From assembly GCF_002847505.1 (NCBI RefSeq), contig NZ_MXAV01000020.1, forward strand, positions 1 through 64,000: a stretch of DNA of 64,000 nt, read 5' to 3'. Of the stretch, positions 1 through 9,354 are shown one piece after another; position 1 is the stretch's first letter; every line of letters begins with the position of its first letter. This DNA comes from Acidithiobacillus marinus. Lineage in GTDB: Bacteria; Pseudomonadota; Gammaproteobacteria; Acidithiobacillales; Acidithiobacillaceae. A model generated the notes under the pieces. It made no database searches. It was not told the DNA's origin and saw nothing but the letters and a program-made list of their open reading frames with translations. The position numbers and the translations under genes were made by a program.

Positions 1-722
1 CCAGCAAGCTGCTGGTACAGCATGAATCCAGCGATGCCGGAGATGGACAAAAAACCCAACAAAATAAGTTGTGCAATGCGTGAACTCATTCTTATGTTTT
101 TTTTGAACATAAGTTCTTTAGCATAGACCAGTGTGATTGTGGCGCTCAAAAATACTAATAGTGCCCCCGCAGCCGTGCTGATACCCGTAGCTATCGCAGC
201 CATGAAATACTTTTTCTTGCGGAGCGACAGAAAAGTAAGGATGACCAGTAGATTCATGATCGAAGTGGGGTAAGCCGATGCAAAAAAAGTGGCGCCTGGA
301 TACAGCGCGTAGGCCGCTGTGGCAAATAATGAGGCATTTTCGTTTAATAAGGTTTTAGCGAGCGCATGAAAAGCATAAATGGAAGTGATGCCAATGAACA
401 GCGCTGGAAGAACAGTGGCGATACCGTTGTGCAAACCAAAAAATTGCCCAAAAAATTTCATGATAATTGGATATAAAGGAAAAAAGGCGATATTTTGTTG
501 CAACAAATCGTTACCATTATAATGATAGCCGTGCTGAACAATATCCAGGTACCAACCAGCATCCCAATGAATCATTGCTTGTAAGATATTTGCTGTATTG
601 TTGTAATTGTACGTGACGCCGGGAATAAAAAAATAATAACCTAACCAGATGCCAATCCAGATGGTCAGTAAAAATGCAATTACAATTTTGTCAATTGGTC
701 TTATTTTCAATGTGGTTATCAT
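1..722 (-). CDS. PIG-V-like GT-C mannosyltransferase family membrane protein (partial, C-terminus outside window)
   Basis: The open frame starts at an ATG (722-720) and runs off the left edge with no stop, so about 240 N-terminal residues are visible. After a first membrane segment (about residues 12-35) comes the motif HWDAGWYLDIVQHGY followed by NIAFFPLYPII. This is the hallmark of the PIG-V family, integral-membrane GT-C enzymes that use polyprenyl-phosphate sugars as donors. Further hydrophobic segments follow. The gene overlaps the end of the upstream glycosyltransferase by 32 bp, which indicates translational coupling. That neighbour probably makes the lipid-linked donor. The family call rests on the motif; donor and acceptor are unknown. 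Confidence 0.7.
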   Translation of the reverse strand, partial: MITTLKIRPIDKIVIAFLLTIWIGIWLGYYFFIPGVTYNYNNTANILQAMIHWDAGWYLDIVQHGYHYNGNDLLQQNIAFFPLYPIIMKFFGQFFGLHNGIATVLPALFIGITSIYAFHALAKTLLNENASLFATAAYALYPGATFFASAYPTSIMNLLVILTFLSLRKKKYFMAAIATGISTAAGALLVFLSATITLVYAKELMFKKNIRMSSRIAQLILLGFLSISGIAGFMLYQQLA

Positions 723-1656
723 GACTTTGTGAGTGTCTTTCCCATGTTTGCCGCACCAAATAAATCGGTCGATGTTTGCTTTCTTCATAGATGCGTCCCA
801 GATATTCTCCGATTACTCCCAGCGCCATGAGTTGCACGCCTCCCAGGAAAAGCAAGGTGACCATCATGGAGGGATAGCCTTTGACGGGGTTGCCGTAAAC
901 CAGAGTGCTGATCACCAGCCAGATGGCATAGAGAAAGGCCAGCAAAGAAACCACAAAGCCCAGATATGCGGCCAGTTGCAGGGGTATCTGGCTGAATGAA
1001 GTGATACCTTCTACGGCAAAATTCCAGAGTTTCCAGTAGTTCCAGGTGGTTTTACCGCTATGGCGGGGGGCGCGATGATAGTAGACATTGGTGCTACGAA
1101 AACCGACCCAGGCAAACAGTCCTTTCATGAAGCGCCGCCGCTCCGGAAGGCTGTGCAAGGCGTCCAGTACCGGGCGCGACAGAAGCCGGAAGTCACCCGT
1201 ATCAGCGGGTATATCTACTTCACTCATGCGGTTGATCACCCGGTAAAAAAAATGGGCAGATGCGCGCTTGAGCCAGGATTCACCGTCACGGGATAAACGC
1301 ACGGCGTTGACCACATCAAACCCTTCTTTCCAGCGCTTGATGAGCTCGGGGATGACTTCGGGAGGGTCCTGAAGATCAGCATCGAGGGGGATGGCGGCAT
1401 CTCCCCGGGCTGCGTCCAATCCCGCAGTCAAGGCTGCTTCCTTGCCAAAATTCCTGGATAGATCAATGATATGAATGCGGGAGTCGCGCTGATGCAGGGC
1501 AATGAGATGGAGGAGGGTGTCATCCGTGCTGCCATCATTGATGCAGATCATTTCCCAGGGTTCCTGGCAGGCATCCATGATACTGCAAATGCGTGCGTAC
1601 AATGTCGCCAGGTTGGCCGATTCATTATGACAGGGAACGATGATGGAAACGGTCAT
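691..1656 (-). CDS. GT2 family polyprenyl-phosphate glycosyltransferase (GtrB/ArnC/DPM1-like)
   Basis: A 321-residue protein with an N-terminal GT-A domain: SIIVPCHNE at the nucleotide-binding strand, NDGSTDDT near residue 41, and the metal-binding DADLQDPPEV near residue 92. Two hydrophobic hairpins lie near residues 230-295. This architecture is that of enzymes transferring a hexose from a nucleotide sugar to undecaprenyl or dolichyl phosphate at the cytoplasmic face. The overlapping downstream PIG-V-like gene would use such a product, so the pair probably adds a sugar to a surface polymer or protein. Sugar identity cannot be read. It is divergent from guaB. Confidence 0.85.
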   Translation of the reverse strand: MTVSIIVPCHNESANLATLYARICSIMDACQEPWEMICINDGSTDDTLLHLIALHQRDSRIHIIDLSRNFGKEAALTAGLDAARGDAAIPLDADLQDPPEVIPELIKRWKEGFDVVNAVRLSRDGESWLKRASAHFFYRVINRMSEVDIPADTGDFRLLSRPVLDALHSLPERRRFMKGLFAWVGFRSTNVYYHRAPRHSGKTTWNYWKLWNFAVEGITSFSQIPLQLAAYLGFVVSLLAFLYAIWLVISTLVYGNPVKGYPSMMVTLLFLGGVQLMALGVIGEYLGRIYEESKHRPIYLVRQTWERHSQSHDNHIENKTN

Positions 1657-1667
1657 GAGCAGTGGAT

Positions 1668-1676
1668 TGTTATAAT
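1668..1676 (+). promoter_or_regulatory. putative extended -10 promoter of guaBA
   Basis: TGTTATAAT is a perfect extended -10 element (TGn plus TATAAT), 168 bp upstream of the guaB start and just outside the divergent glycosyltransferase. No convincing -35 box is seen at 17 bp, as is common for extended -10 promoters. Confidence 0.4.
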
Positions 1677-1844
1677 ATCTCTGAATTTTCTCGAAAGTTA
1701 CCGGCGATTGCCGGGTAAGTCAATTTTTTGAGCCAGATATCCCACTGGAAAATCCCCGATGCTTTGGCTATATTACGGGATGCCTTTTATCATGGGGCTG
1801 GGATGCCAAACCCGGCCCTTTTTCTGTTTAGGGGTGACTCAACT

Positions 1845-3305
1845 ATGCAATTGATCGGCGAAGCTCTCACCTTTGATGACGTATTACTGGTTCCTGCCCA
1901 CTCTGCTGTACTCCCCCGCGATGTCCAGATTGCGACACCGTTGACCCGCCGTCTGCGGCTCAATGTGCCGCTGCTTTCCGCCGCCATGGACACGGTGACT
2001 GAAGCCGCGATGGCGATTGGCATGGCTCAGGAGGGAGGCATCGGAATTGTGCACAAGAATATGTCGCCGGATCAGCAGGCGGCATTGGTTCGGCGGGTCA
2101 AAAAATTCGAAGCCGGCGTCATCAAGGACCCCATCACCACGCGTCCCGAAGTGAGTATTCGGGAGGTCCTGCAAGTCATGGCCCTGCATGGCATTTCCGG
2201 GGTGCCAGTAGTGGAGGATGAGCGTCTGGCAGGGATTGTCACCCATCGGGATCTGCGCTTTGAAACCCGCATGGATGCGCCGGTGAGCAGCGTGATGACG
2301 CCCCGGGAGCGTTTGGTGACGGTGGCCGAAGGCACCAGCCTCGATGCGACCAAGGCTTTGCTCCATCAACATCGTATTGAAAAAATATTGGTGGTCAATG
2401 ATCGCTTTGAGTTGCGGGGTTTGATTACGGTCAAGGATATTCGCAAGGCTACGGAACATCCGCTGGCCTGTCGTGATGCCCAGGGTCGCTTGCTGGTGGG
2501 CGCGGCGGTGGGCGTCGGCGAGGGTACGGATCTCCGGGTGCAGGCGCTGGCGGAGGCCGGTGTCGATGTCATCATCGTCGACACGGCCCACGGCCACAGT
2601 CAGGGCGTGCTGGATCGGGTGCGCTGGATCAAGGAGCATTATCCCGACGTGGACGTGATTGGCGGCAATATTGCCACCGGAGAAGCGGCCCTGGCGCTGG
2701 TGGAAGCGGGCGCAGACGGGGTGAAGGTCGGGATTGGCCCCGGCTCCATTTGCACGACCCGGATTGTCGCCGGGGTCGGTGTGCCCCAGGTGACGGCCAT
2801 CAGCAACGTCGCTGATGCCCTCGCCCATACGGGGGTGCCCTTGATTGCTGACGGAGGCATTCGTTTTTCCGGAGATTTTGCCAAGGCTCTGGCCGCCGGC
2901 GCACATTCGGTGATGGTCGGCGGCCTTCTGGCGGGTACCGACGAGGCTCCGGGAGAAATCGAACTTTATCAGGGGCGCTCATATAAAGCCTATCGGGGTA
3001 TGGGCTCATTGGGCGCCATGCAGCAGGGATCGGCAGACCGCTATTTCCAGGATGCCAGCCCCGAAGCGCCCAAGCTGGTGCCTGAAGGCGTAGAAGGCCG
3101 GGTGCCTTACAAGGGGCCGGCCGGTCAGGTGATTCATCAATTGCTCGGGGGCCTGCGTTCCAGTATGGGTTATTTGGGCGCCGAAGATCTGGTCGCCTTG
3201 CGCAACCGCGCGCGCTTCATCAAAATTACCCAGGCAGGCGTCCGCGAAAGTCACGTCCACGATGTCAATATTACCAAAGAAGCCCCTAATTACCGGGTGG
3301 AGTAG
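1845..3305 (+). CDS. guaB: IMP dehydrogenase
   Basis: Oxidises IMP to XMP with NAD+, the committed step to guanine nucleotides, in the cytoplasm. The 486 residues are the normal family length. The start [18 protein letters not shown] is the typical N-terminus and is preceded by AGGGGTGA; the frame is open upstream to 1728, but that extension lacks family similarity. Two CBS domains interrupt the barrel (about residues 95-205). The catalytic loop GPGSICTTR holds the active-site cysteine, and the flap motif [11 protein letters not shown] is present. guaA follows after 3 bp, so the two form an operon. Confidence 0.97.
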   Translation: MQLIGEALTFDDVLLVPAHSAVLPRDVQIATPLTRRLRLNVPLLSAAMDTVTEAAMAIGMAQEGGIGIVHKNMSPDQQAALVRRVKKFEAGVIKDPITTRPEVSIREVLQVMALHGISGVPVVEDERLAGIVTHRDLRFETRMDAPVSSVMTPRERLVTVAEGTSLDATKALLHQHRIEKILVVNDRFELRGLITVKDIRKATEHPLACRDAQGRLLVGAAVGVGEGTDLRVQALAEAGVDVIIVDTAHGHSQGVLDRVRWIKEHYPDVDVIGGNIATGEAALALVEAGADGVKVGIGPGSICTTRIVAGVGVPQVTAISNVADALAHTGVPLIADGGIRFSGDFAKALAAGAHSVMVGGLLAGTDEAPGEIELYQGRSYKAYRGMGSLGAMQQGSADRYFQDASPEAPKLVPEGVEGRVPYKGPAGQVIHQLLGGLRSSMGYLGAEDLVALRNRARFIKITQAGVRESHVHDVNITKEAPNYRVE

Positions 3306-3308
3306 CGC

Positions 3309-4853
3309 ATGCAAGAACGCATCCTGATTCTCGATTTTGGTTCCCAGTTCACTCAGCTGATTGCCCGGCGGGTGCGCGAAGCCCATGTGTACTGTGAAAT
3401 TCATCCCCATAGCATGTCCCTGACTGACATTCAGAACTGGGAGCCCCAGGGGATCATTTTGTCGGGAGGCCCTTCTTCGGTGCATGATCAGGATGCGCCT
3501 ATGGTCGATCCGGGTATTTTTGTGCTGGGACTGCCTATTCTCGGTATTTGCTATGGGTTGCAGCTGATGGCCCATGTTTTGGGTGGCAAGGTGGCCAAGG
3601 CGGAGCACCGGGAATATGGTCGGGCGCATTTACAGATTCACGATGCCCTGGGCCCTTTACTGCCCTTTAAAAGCAGTGAAGATACGGAAGAAGTCTGGAT
3701 GAGCCACGGGGATCGTATTGAAAAAATGCCCGATGGTTTCCGGGTGCTGGCCAGCAGCACCAATTCACCTCTGGCGGCCATTGGTGATCCCATCCGGCAT
3801 TTTTATGGCGTGCAGTTTCACCTGGAAGTGGTGCATACCCCCCGTGGTGCCGAAATGCTGACGGCTTTCGTCCGGGGGGTATGCGCCTGTAACGGGCAAT
3901 GGACCATGCATTCCTACGTGGAAAGCGCCATCGCCAGTATTCGTGCTCAAGTGGGCAAGGGTAAAGTCATTGCCGCCCTGTCGGGCGGAGTGGACTCGGC
4001 GGTGGCCGCTGTGCTGATTCATCGCGCCATTGGCGATCAACTCACCTGTATATTTGTGGATAATGGTCTGTTGCGCTTTGGCGAGTCAGAGAAAGTTCAG
4101 ACAGTGTTCCGCAATTATTTTCAGATTCCACTGCAGGCCATAGATGCGCGGCAGCGGTTTTTGGATGTGCTGGCGCAGGTGACGGACCCGGAAAAAAAGC
4201 GCAAGGCCATTGGCAATTTGTTTATCGAAATTTTTGAGGAGGAAGCCAAAAAGGTGGAGGGTGCTGATTTTCTGGCCCAGGGCACCCTTTATCCCGATGT
4301 GATTGAATCGGTTTCCTTCAAAGGCCCCAGCGCCACCATCAAGTCCCATCATAATGTCGGAGGACTTCCCGAGCGGATGCATCTCAAGCTGGTCGAACCC
4401 CTGCGCGAGTTGTTCAAGGATGAGGTCAGGGAACTGGGGCGGGAATTGGGTATGCCGGAAGAAGTCATTCGTCGCCAGCCCTTTCCTGGCCCCGGTCTGG
4501 CCATCCGTTGTTTGGGAGCGATTGATGCACAGCGCTTGGAAGTCCTGCGCCGCGCCGACCGCATTGTCATGGAAGAAGTCCGCGAGGCGGGCTTGTATGA
4601 CCGCCTCTGGCAGGCCTTTGCCGTATTGCTGCCCGTGCGCAGTGTGGGCGTCATGGGCGATGCCCGTACCTATGATGAGACCATTGCCCTGCGGGCGGTG
4701 GAGTCTTCAGATGGCATGACCGCAGACTGGGCGCACTTGCCCTATGACGTTTTGGGCCGTATTTCCACGCGGATTATCAATGAAGTGGCCGGTATCAACC
4801 GGGTGGTTTACGATATTTCTTCCAAGCCACCGGCAACGATTGAGTGGGAGTGA
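3309..4853 (+). CDS. guaA: GMP synthase (glutamine-hydrolysing)
   Basis: Converts XMP to GMP with ATP and glutamine. The 514 residues hold a class I glutamine amidotransferase domain (catalytic Cys in GICYGLQ; His and Glu in GVQFHLEV, where Leu replaces the usual Pro), an ATP-pyrophosphatase domain with P-loop SGGVDSA, and the dimerisation domain ending KPPATIEWE. The final codons and stop (GATTGAGTGGGAGTGA) are a known insertion site for integrative elements. A copy of this 16-mer at 12865-12880 marks the far end of an island, so the last bases of this gene may be element-derived. Confidence 0.97.
   Translation: MQERILILDFGSQFTQLIARRVREAHVYCEIHPHSMSLTDIQNWEPQGIILSGGPSSVHDQDAPMVDPGIFVLGLPILGICYGLQLMAHVLGGKVAKAEHREYGRAHLQIHDALGPLLPFKSSEDTEEVWMSHGDRIEKMPDGFRVLASSTNSPLAAIGDPIRHFYGVQFHLEVVHTPRGAEMLTAFVRGVCACNGQWTMHSYVESAIASIRAQVGKGKVIAALSGGVDSAVAAVLIHRAIGDQLTCIFVDNGLLRFGESEKVQTVFRNYFQIPLQAIDARQRFLDVLAQVTDPEKKRKAIGNLFIEIFEEEAKKVEGADFLAQGTLYPDVIESVSFKGPSATIKSHHNVGGLPERMHLKLVEPLRELFKDEVRELGRELGMPEEVIRRQPFPGPGLAIRCLGAIDAQRLEVLRRADRIVMEEVREAGLYDRLWQAFAVLLPVRSVGVMGDARTYDETIALRAVESSDGMTADWAHLPYDVLGRISTRIINEVAGINRVVYDISSKPPATIEWE
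4838..4853 (+). other. attL-like core at the guaA stop codon
   Basis: GATTGAGTGGGAGTGA encodes the last residues of GuaA and its stop. It is matched by the right copy with a single T/C difference. Confidence 0.7.
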
Positions 4854-4862
4854 TTCGGCGTC

Positions 4863-4888
4863 TGGCACTGGCTGGCACCTATTGGCAC
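4863..4888 (+). repeat. three TGGCAC repeats phased at 10 bp beside attL
   Basis: TGGCAC occurs at 4863, 4873 and 4883, each 10 bp apart (one helical turn), starting 9 bp inside the island. A fourth copy lies at 12802-12807 near attR. Phased short repeats beside an attachment core are typical of arm-type integrase or excisionase sites; this role is inferred. Confidence 0.5.
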
Positions 4889-4970
4889 GAGAAAACGCAG
4901 GACAAGACGTGAGCGCCCCGCAGAACGACAGCAGCCAGGTGGCAACGTCCCGAGGGGGGGCTGCACGCCC

Positions 4971-7742
4971 ATGAACGCCGTAGAAATTGAACAGGCCATC
5001 ACAGACCTGGCGGCGCAGCCCTTTGATCCCGCTGAATTCCCCTATGCGTTCCTTGAAGCCTTTGGCAATAAAGCAACGACCATCAAGCGCCTGCGCGCCG
5101 GGGCGTCGAACAAGTCCGACCTCGGCGGGGTGCTCCAGACCAGCAACATCCACATCCTGAGCTGCGAGGCAGGGCAGGTGACCCAGACACTGGCCGCGCT
5201 CAAGGCCAGCCCTGCCACAGCCAAGGGCAAGGCCAAGTTCATCCTCGCCACCGACGGCACGGACTTCGAGGCGGAAGATCTGACCAGCGGCGAGACGGTC
5301 GCCTGCGCTTATCCTGACTTTCCCGACCACTTCGGCTTCTTCCTGCCGCTGGCGGGCATCAGCACCGTCCGCCAGATCAGCGAAAACGCCTTCGACATCC
5401 GCGCCACCAGCCGCCTCAATCGCCTGTATGTCGAACTCTTGAAAGACAACCCCGCATGGGGCACGGCGGAGCGCCGCCACGACATGAACCACTTCATGGC
5501 GCGGCTCATTTTCTGCTTTTTCGCCGAGGACACCGGCATCTTCGGCGGCAAGGGCAAGTTCACCGAAACCGTCGCGCAGATGAGCGCACGGGATGCGTCC
5601 AACACGCACGAGGTCATCAGCACCCTGTTTCTTGCCATGAACACCCCGCGCGAGGAGCGGGCAGCGGCCCATCTTCCCCGCTGGGCCAACAGCGACGACT
5701 TCCCCTACGTCAACGGCGGCCTGTTCTCTGGCAGCATGGACGTGCCGACATTCAGCAAGATCGCCCGGACCTACCTGCTGCACGTCGGCGGCCTCGACTG
5801 GACCCGCATCAACCCCGACATCTTCGGCTCGATGATCCAGGCCCTCGCCGAGGACGAAGAGCGCGGCGAGCTGGGCATGCACTACACCAGTGTCCCCAAC
5901 ATCCTGAAGGTGTTGAACCCGCTGTTCCTCGACGACCTGCGGGCGAAGCTGGAAGAGGCGGGCGACAACCCGCGCATATTGCTCAACCTGCGCAAGCGCA
6001 TGGCGAGAATCCGCGTTTTCGATCCGGCCTGCGGATCGGGCAACTTCCTCGTCATCGCTTACAAGGAAATGCGCGCCATCGAGGCCGAGATCAACCAGCG
6101 GCGCAACGAACGTGATCGCCGCTCGGACATTCCGCTTACCAACTTTCGCGGCATCGAACTGCGTGACTTCCCGGCGGAAATCGCCCGCCTCGCGCTGGTC
6201 ATCGCAGAGTATCAGTGCGACGTACTCTATCGCGGGCAGAAGCTGGCGCTGGCCGAGTTTCTGCCCCTGAGCCATGACAACTGGATCACCTGCGGCAACG
6301 CCCTGCGGCTGGACTGGTTGAGCATTTGTCCGCCGACTGGCACGGGTGTGAAGGTGCAGGCGGATGATTTGTTTGAAACGCCGCTCGATCAGGCGGAGAT
6401 CAACTTTCAGAACGAAGGGGGCGAGACATACATTTGCGGGAATCCGCCGTACCTTGGGAGTCAGTGGAGAAATGATTCACAACAAGATGATATGGATGCG
6501 GTATTTTCGAATGAGACAAAGACCTACAAAGATCTCGATTATGTAGCTGCGTGGTACTTGCAGGCAGCGCGCTATTGCTCGACCGAGAATGCTGACTTCG
6601 CACTGGTTGCGACAAAAACAATATGCCAAGGGATTCAAGTGGCGATGCTGTGGCCTCTTATCCTAGGTCGCGGTATGACAATTTTCTTCGCCCATAGATC
6701 ATTCACTTGGGGCAACTTGGCCAAAGACAAAGCTGGTGTGACATGCGTAATCGTTGGCGTATCCAAGAGGAATATTCGGCCAAAGAGAATATTTGAAGGG
6801 GAGACGATCAAGGAGGCGGACAACATTGGGCCATACCTTATAGATATGCCTAATGTCATCGTTCAAAAGCAGGCTCTGCGATCAGATGCTCTGCCAATCA
6901 TGGACTATGGAAATAAGCCGTCTGATGGTGGCAACCTTATCTTTGAGGACCGGGAAAGCGTTGATATCTTTTTGCAAAAACATCCTGAGGCAACGCACCT
7001 CATTCGCCGCTATGTAGGCTCACAAGAGTTCGTCAGATCGACCGCACGTCATTGTCTTTGGATTGAAGAAGAAGACCTTGACCTAGCAATGAGCATACCG
7101 CCCATTGCGGAAAGACTCGCGCGAGTTCGGGCGCTGCGAATGGCGAGCAAGGGAAAACAGTCGAACGACAACGCGAAGACACCCCATCGTTTCGTCTACA
7201 CCCCTCATCGTGACGGAAGTGCGCTCGTGGTTCCGAGGGTCACATCAGAGAATCGCCCCTACCTACCTTGTGGATTCGTTGATGTCGGAACAGTGGTGGC
7301 TGATACCGCAGCCGTGGCGTATGACGCTCCAACGTGGATGTTGGCGATCGTAGCAAGTCGTCTGCATCAACAGTGGATTGCGACTGTATGCGTCAGGCTG
7401 AGAACCGACTACCGCTATTCCAATACCCTCGGCTGGAACACGTTCCCGGTGCCGACGCTTACCGAGAAAAACAAGGCCGACCTCACCCGCTGCGCGGAGG
7501 ACATCCTGCTGGCGCGGGAGCATCATTTCCCGGCCACGATTGCCGAGCTCTACGCTCCCGATAAGATGCCCGCCGACCTGCGGGCGGCGCACGCGCGCAA
7601 CGACGAAGTACTGGAGCGCATCTACATTGGCCGCCGTTTCAAGAACGACACCGAGCGGCTGGAGAAGCTGTTCGAGCTGTACACGAAAATGACGGCAGAG
7701 ACCAAGCCTGCTTCGAAAACAAGGAGAGGCAAACCCCAATGA
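4971..7742 (+). CDS. MmeI-like class I SAM-dependent DNA methyltransferase
   Basis: A 923-residue protein. SAM-binding motif I is FDPACGSGNFL (residues 350-360) and catalytic motif IV is NPPY (491-494), as in gamma-class N6-adenine methyltransferases. The segment LGMHYTSVPNILKVLNPLF just before motif I is typical of MmeI-type enzymes. The C-terminal third should be the target recognition domain. The N-terminal 200 residues occupy the place of the MmeI nuclease domain, but I see no clear D...ExK nuclease motif, so it may only methylate and leave cleavage to its partners. DNA at about 6430-7420 is more AT-rich than the flanks, suggesting an exchanged specificity segment. The stop overlaps the next start (ATGA). 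Likely the modification and specificity subunit of the four-gene system. Confidence 0.85.
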   Translation: MNAVEIEQAITDLAAQPFDPAEFPYAFLEAFGNKATTIKRLRAGASNKSDLGGVLQTSNIHILSCEAGQVTQTLAALKASPATAKGKAKFILATDGTDFEAEDLTSGETVACAYPDFPDHFGFFLPLAGISTVRQISENAFDIRATSRLNRLYVELLKDNPAWGTAERRHDMNHFMARLIFCFFAEDTGIFGGKGKFTETVAQMSARDASNTHEVISTLFLAMNTPREERAAAHLPRWANSDDFPYVNGGLFSGSMDVPTFSKIARTYLLHVGGLDWTRINPDIFGSMIQALAEDEERGELGMHYTSVPNILKVLNPLFLDDLRAKLEEAGDNPRILLNLRKRMARIRVFDPACGSGNFLVIAYKEMRAIEAEINQRRNERDRRSDIPLTNFRGIELRDFPAEIARLALVIAEYQCDVLYRGQKLALAEFLPLSHDNWITCGNALRLDWLSICPPTGTGVKVQADDLFETPLDQAEINFQNEGGETYICGNPPYLGSQWRNDSQQDDMDAVFSNETKTYKDLDYVAAWYLQAARYCSTENADFALVATKTICQGIQVAMLWPLILGRGMTIFFAHRSFTWGNLAKDKAGVTCVIVGVSKRNIRPKRIFEGETIKEADNIGPYLIDMPNVIVQKQALRSDALPIMDYGNKPSDGGNLIFEDRESVDIFLQKHPEATHLIRRYVGSQEFVRSTARHCLWIEEEDLDLAMSIPPIAERLARVRALRMASKGKQSNDNAKTPHRFVYTPHRDGSALVVPRVTSENRPYLPCGFVDVGTVVADTAAVAYDAPTWMLAIVASRLHQQWIATVCVRLRTDYRYSNTLGWNTFPVPTLTEKNKADLTRCAEDILLAREHHFPATIAELYAPDKMPADLRAAHARNDEVLERIYIGRRFKNDTERLEKLFELYTKMTAETKPASKTRRGKPQ

Positions 7743-9193
7743 GCGGACAACGCACACTGGCTCTGATCGATGAATCGCGCCATCTTCCGGCGGAAACCGC
7801 GTGGGTGGAGTTCAAGGTAAACAATGCCGACGCTGACATGATCGGCAAGCATATTTCGGCCATGTCCAATGCCGCCCGACTGGCCGACAAAGCTTATGCT
7901 TACCTGCTTTGGGGAATTGCTGATGCCGACCATGCTGCGGTCGGCACGACATTCGAGCCTTCCAGTCAGAAGCAACAGAGTCAGCCCCTGGAACTGTGGC
8001 TGGCACAACGCCTGCAACCAGCCATCGACTTCCGTTTCGAGACCGTCGATTACCATGGCACAAGGCTGGTGTTGCTGGAAATTCCAGCGGCCACCAGCAG
8101 TCCAGTGGAATTTGATCGGTTGGCGTATATCCGTATCGGCAGCGCCACGCCCAAGCTGTCCGATCACCCGGAACGCTTGAAGGTTCTGTGGGCGAAATTG
8201 CAGTCCTATGCCTGGGAAACGGGCATCGCGGCGCAATTCTTGAGCGGCGATGAGGTGTTGTCGCGTATGGATTATGCCGCCTACTTTGATCTGACCGGCC
8301 AGCCTTTGCCGGATAACCGGCAGGGCATTTTCGACAAGTTGGTGGCGGATCATCTGATTCAGTCGGATGTCGGCGGCCATTGGAACATCACCAACCTGGG
8401 CGCGGTATTGTTCGCCAAGCGGCTGTCGGATTTTCCGTCCTCCATCGCACGTAAGGCTATTCGCTTTGTGGCCTATGACGGCAACGGCCGCGCCGACACG
8501 GTGACACACCGGCTGGATGGACAAAAAGGCTACGCCATCGGCTTCACTGGCTTGATCGACTATGTTGATGGGCTTATGCCGCGCAATGAATACATCGGCA
8601 AGGCATTCCGTGAGGAGCGACCGTTGTATCCCTCCATCGCCATCCGTGAACTGGTTGCGAATGCCTTGATTCATCAAGATATGTCCATCACCGGCACGGG
8701 CCCCTTGGTGGAGATGTTCAGTGACCGGCTTGAAATCACCAACCCAGGTCAGCCCTTGGTACAGCCCGAGCGATTCCTGGATTTTCCCCCGCGTTCGCGT
8801 AATGAAGCGCTGGCTTCACTGATGCGCCGGATGCGTTTGTGCGAAGAACAGGGCACGGGGATCGACAAGGTGCTGGTAGCCGTCGAGTTGCACCAGTTGC
8901 CGCCACCTGATTTCCGCGTAGAAGGCGATGCGGTGCGTGCGGTGTTATATGCGCCCCGCCGGTTTGCCGACATGACCCCGCAGGAGCGAGTGCGAGCTTG
9001 CTACCAACACGCTGCGCTGAAGCATGTCAGCGGCCAGCGAATGACGAATTCCACCCTGCGCGAGCGGTTTGGCATCGATCCGCAAAACGCGGCGCAGGCT
9101 TCTGGGGTGATCCGGCAGGCAATACAGGCGGGGCTGGTTCGCCCTGCTGATCCGGAACACCCGCGTTCTGGCTATGTCCCCTTCTGGGCCTAG
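7739..9193 (+). CDS. AlbA_2 (Schlafen-like) domain / GHKL-type ATPase protein
   Basis: A 484-residue protein. Residues about 12-130 look like the AlbA_2 (Schlafen AlbA) fold, with WVEFKVN near the start and LAYIRIGSATPKLSD closing the domain. Residues about 290-400 resemble the HATPase_c_4 region (ELVANALIHQDMSITGTGP, then EEQGTGIDKVL). The C-terminus looks like a winged helix. The family is usually annotated as an ATP-binding protein or regulator and is common in defence loci. Translation is coupled to the methyltransferase (4-bp overlap). It could be an effector, a sensor or the operon regulator; the sequence does not decide. Confidence 0.7.
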   Translation: MSGQRTLALIDESRHLPAETAWVEFKVNNADADMIGKHISAMSNAARLADKAYAYLLWGIADADHAAVGTTFEPSSQKQQSQPLELWLAQRLQPAIDFRFETVDYHGTRLVLLEIPAATSSPVEFDRLAYIRIGSATPKLSDHPERLKVLWAKLQSYAWETGIAAQFLSGDEVLSRMDYAAYFDLTGQPLPDNRQGIFDKLVADHLIQSDVGGHWNITNLGAVLFAKRLSDFPSSIARKAIRFVAYDGNGRADTVTHRLDGQKGYAIGFTGLIDYVDGLMPRNEYIGKAFREERPLYPSIAIRELVANALIHQDMSITGTGPLVEMFSDRLEITNPGQPLVQPERFLDFPPRSRNEALASLMRRMRLCEEQGTGIDKVLVAVELHQLPPPDFRVEGDAVRAVLYAPRRFADMTPQERVRACYQHAALKHVSGQRMTNSTLRERFGIDPQNAAQASGVIRQAIQAGLVRPADPEHPRSGYVPFWA

Positions 9194-9196
9194 TTC

Positions 9197-9220
9197 GGAA
9201 AGTTTTGATTGAGTTTTGAT
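9197..9220 (+). repeat. direct repeat unit 1 in the AlbA_2/helicase gap
   Basis: GGAAAGTTTTGAT, four bases, then TTTTGAT. The same composite element recurs at 9303-9326. Within each unit the two TTTTGAT blocks start 11 bp apart. It may be a protein-binding site controlling the two downstream genes. Confidence 0.55.
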
Positions 9221-9302
9221 TTCGCCCGCCAGAAACCGAGTCATGGCCGGATGTGAAGCAAAAAATGAAAATTTAACAGATAGTTATGAAAAAAGTGGCT
9301 CT

Positions 9303-9326
9303 GGAAAGTTTTGATCCACTTTTGAT
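9303..9326 (+). repeat. direct repeat unit 2 in the AlbA_2/helicase gap
   Basis: Second copy of the composite element at 9197-9220, 106 bp away. The 13-bp block, the 4-bp spacer length and the TTTTGAT block are conserved, while the spacer bases differ (TGAG against CCAC). The copy ends 28 bp before the helicase start. Confidence 0.55.
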
Positions 9327-9354
9327 CGCCTAATCCAGATGTTGCACTCTCAAG

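Noticed and set aside
4863-4890. TGGCAC repeats read as a sigma-54 promoter for the island genes
   Set aside because: No GG-N10-GC pair is present; the spacing is off by one and TTGC is missing.
4707-6275. 522-codon open frame on the minus strand opposite guaA and the methyltransferase
   Set aside because: It lies antisense to clear motifs and spans an island boundary; its composition is that of a reverse shadow in GC-rich DNA.
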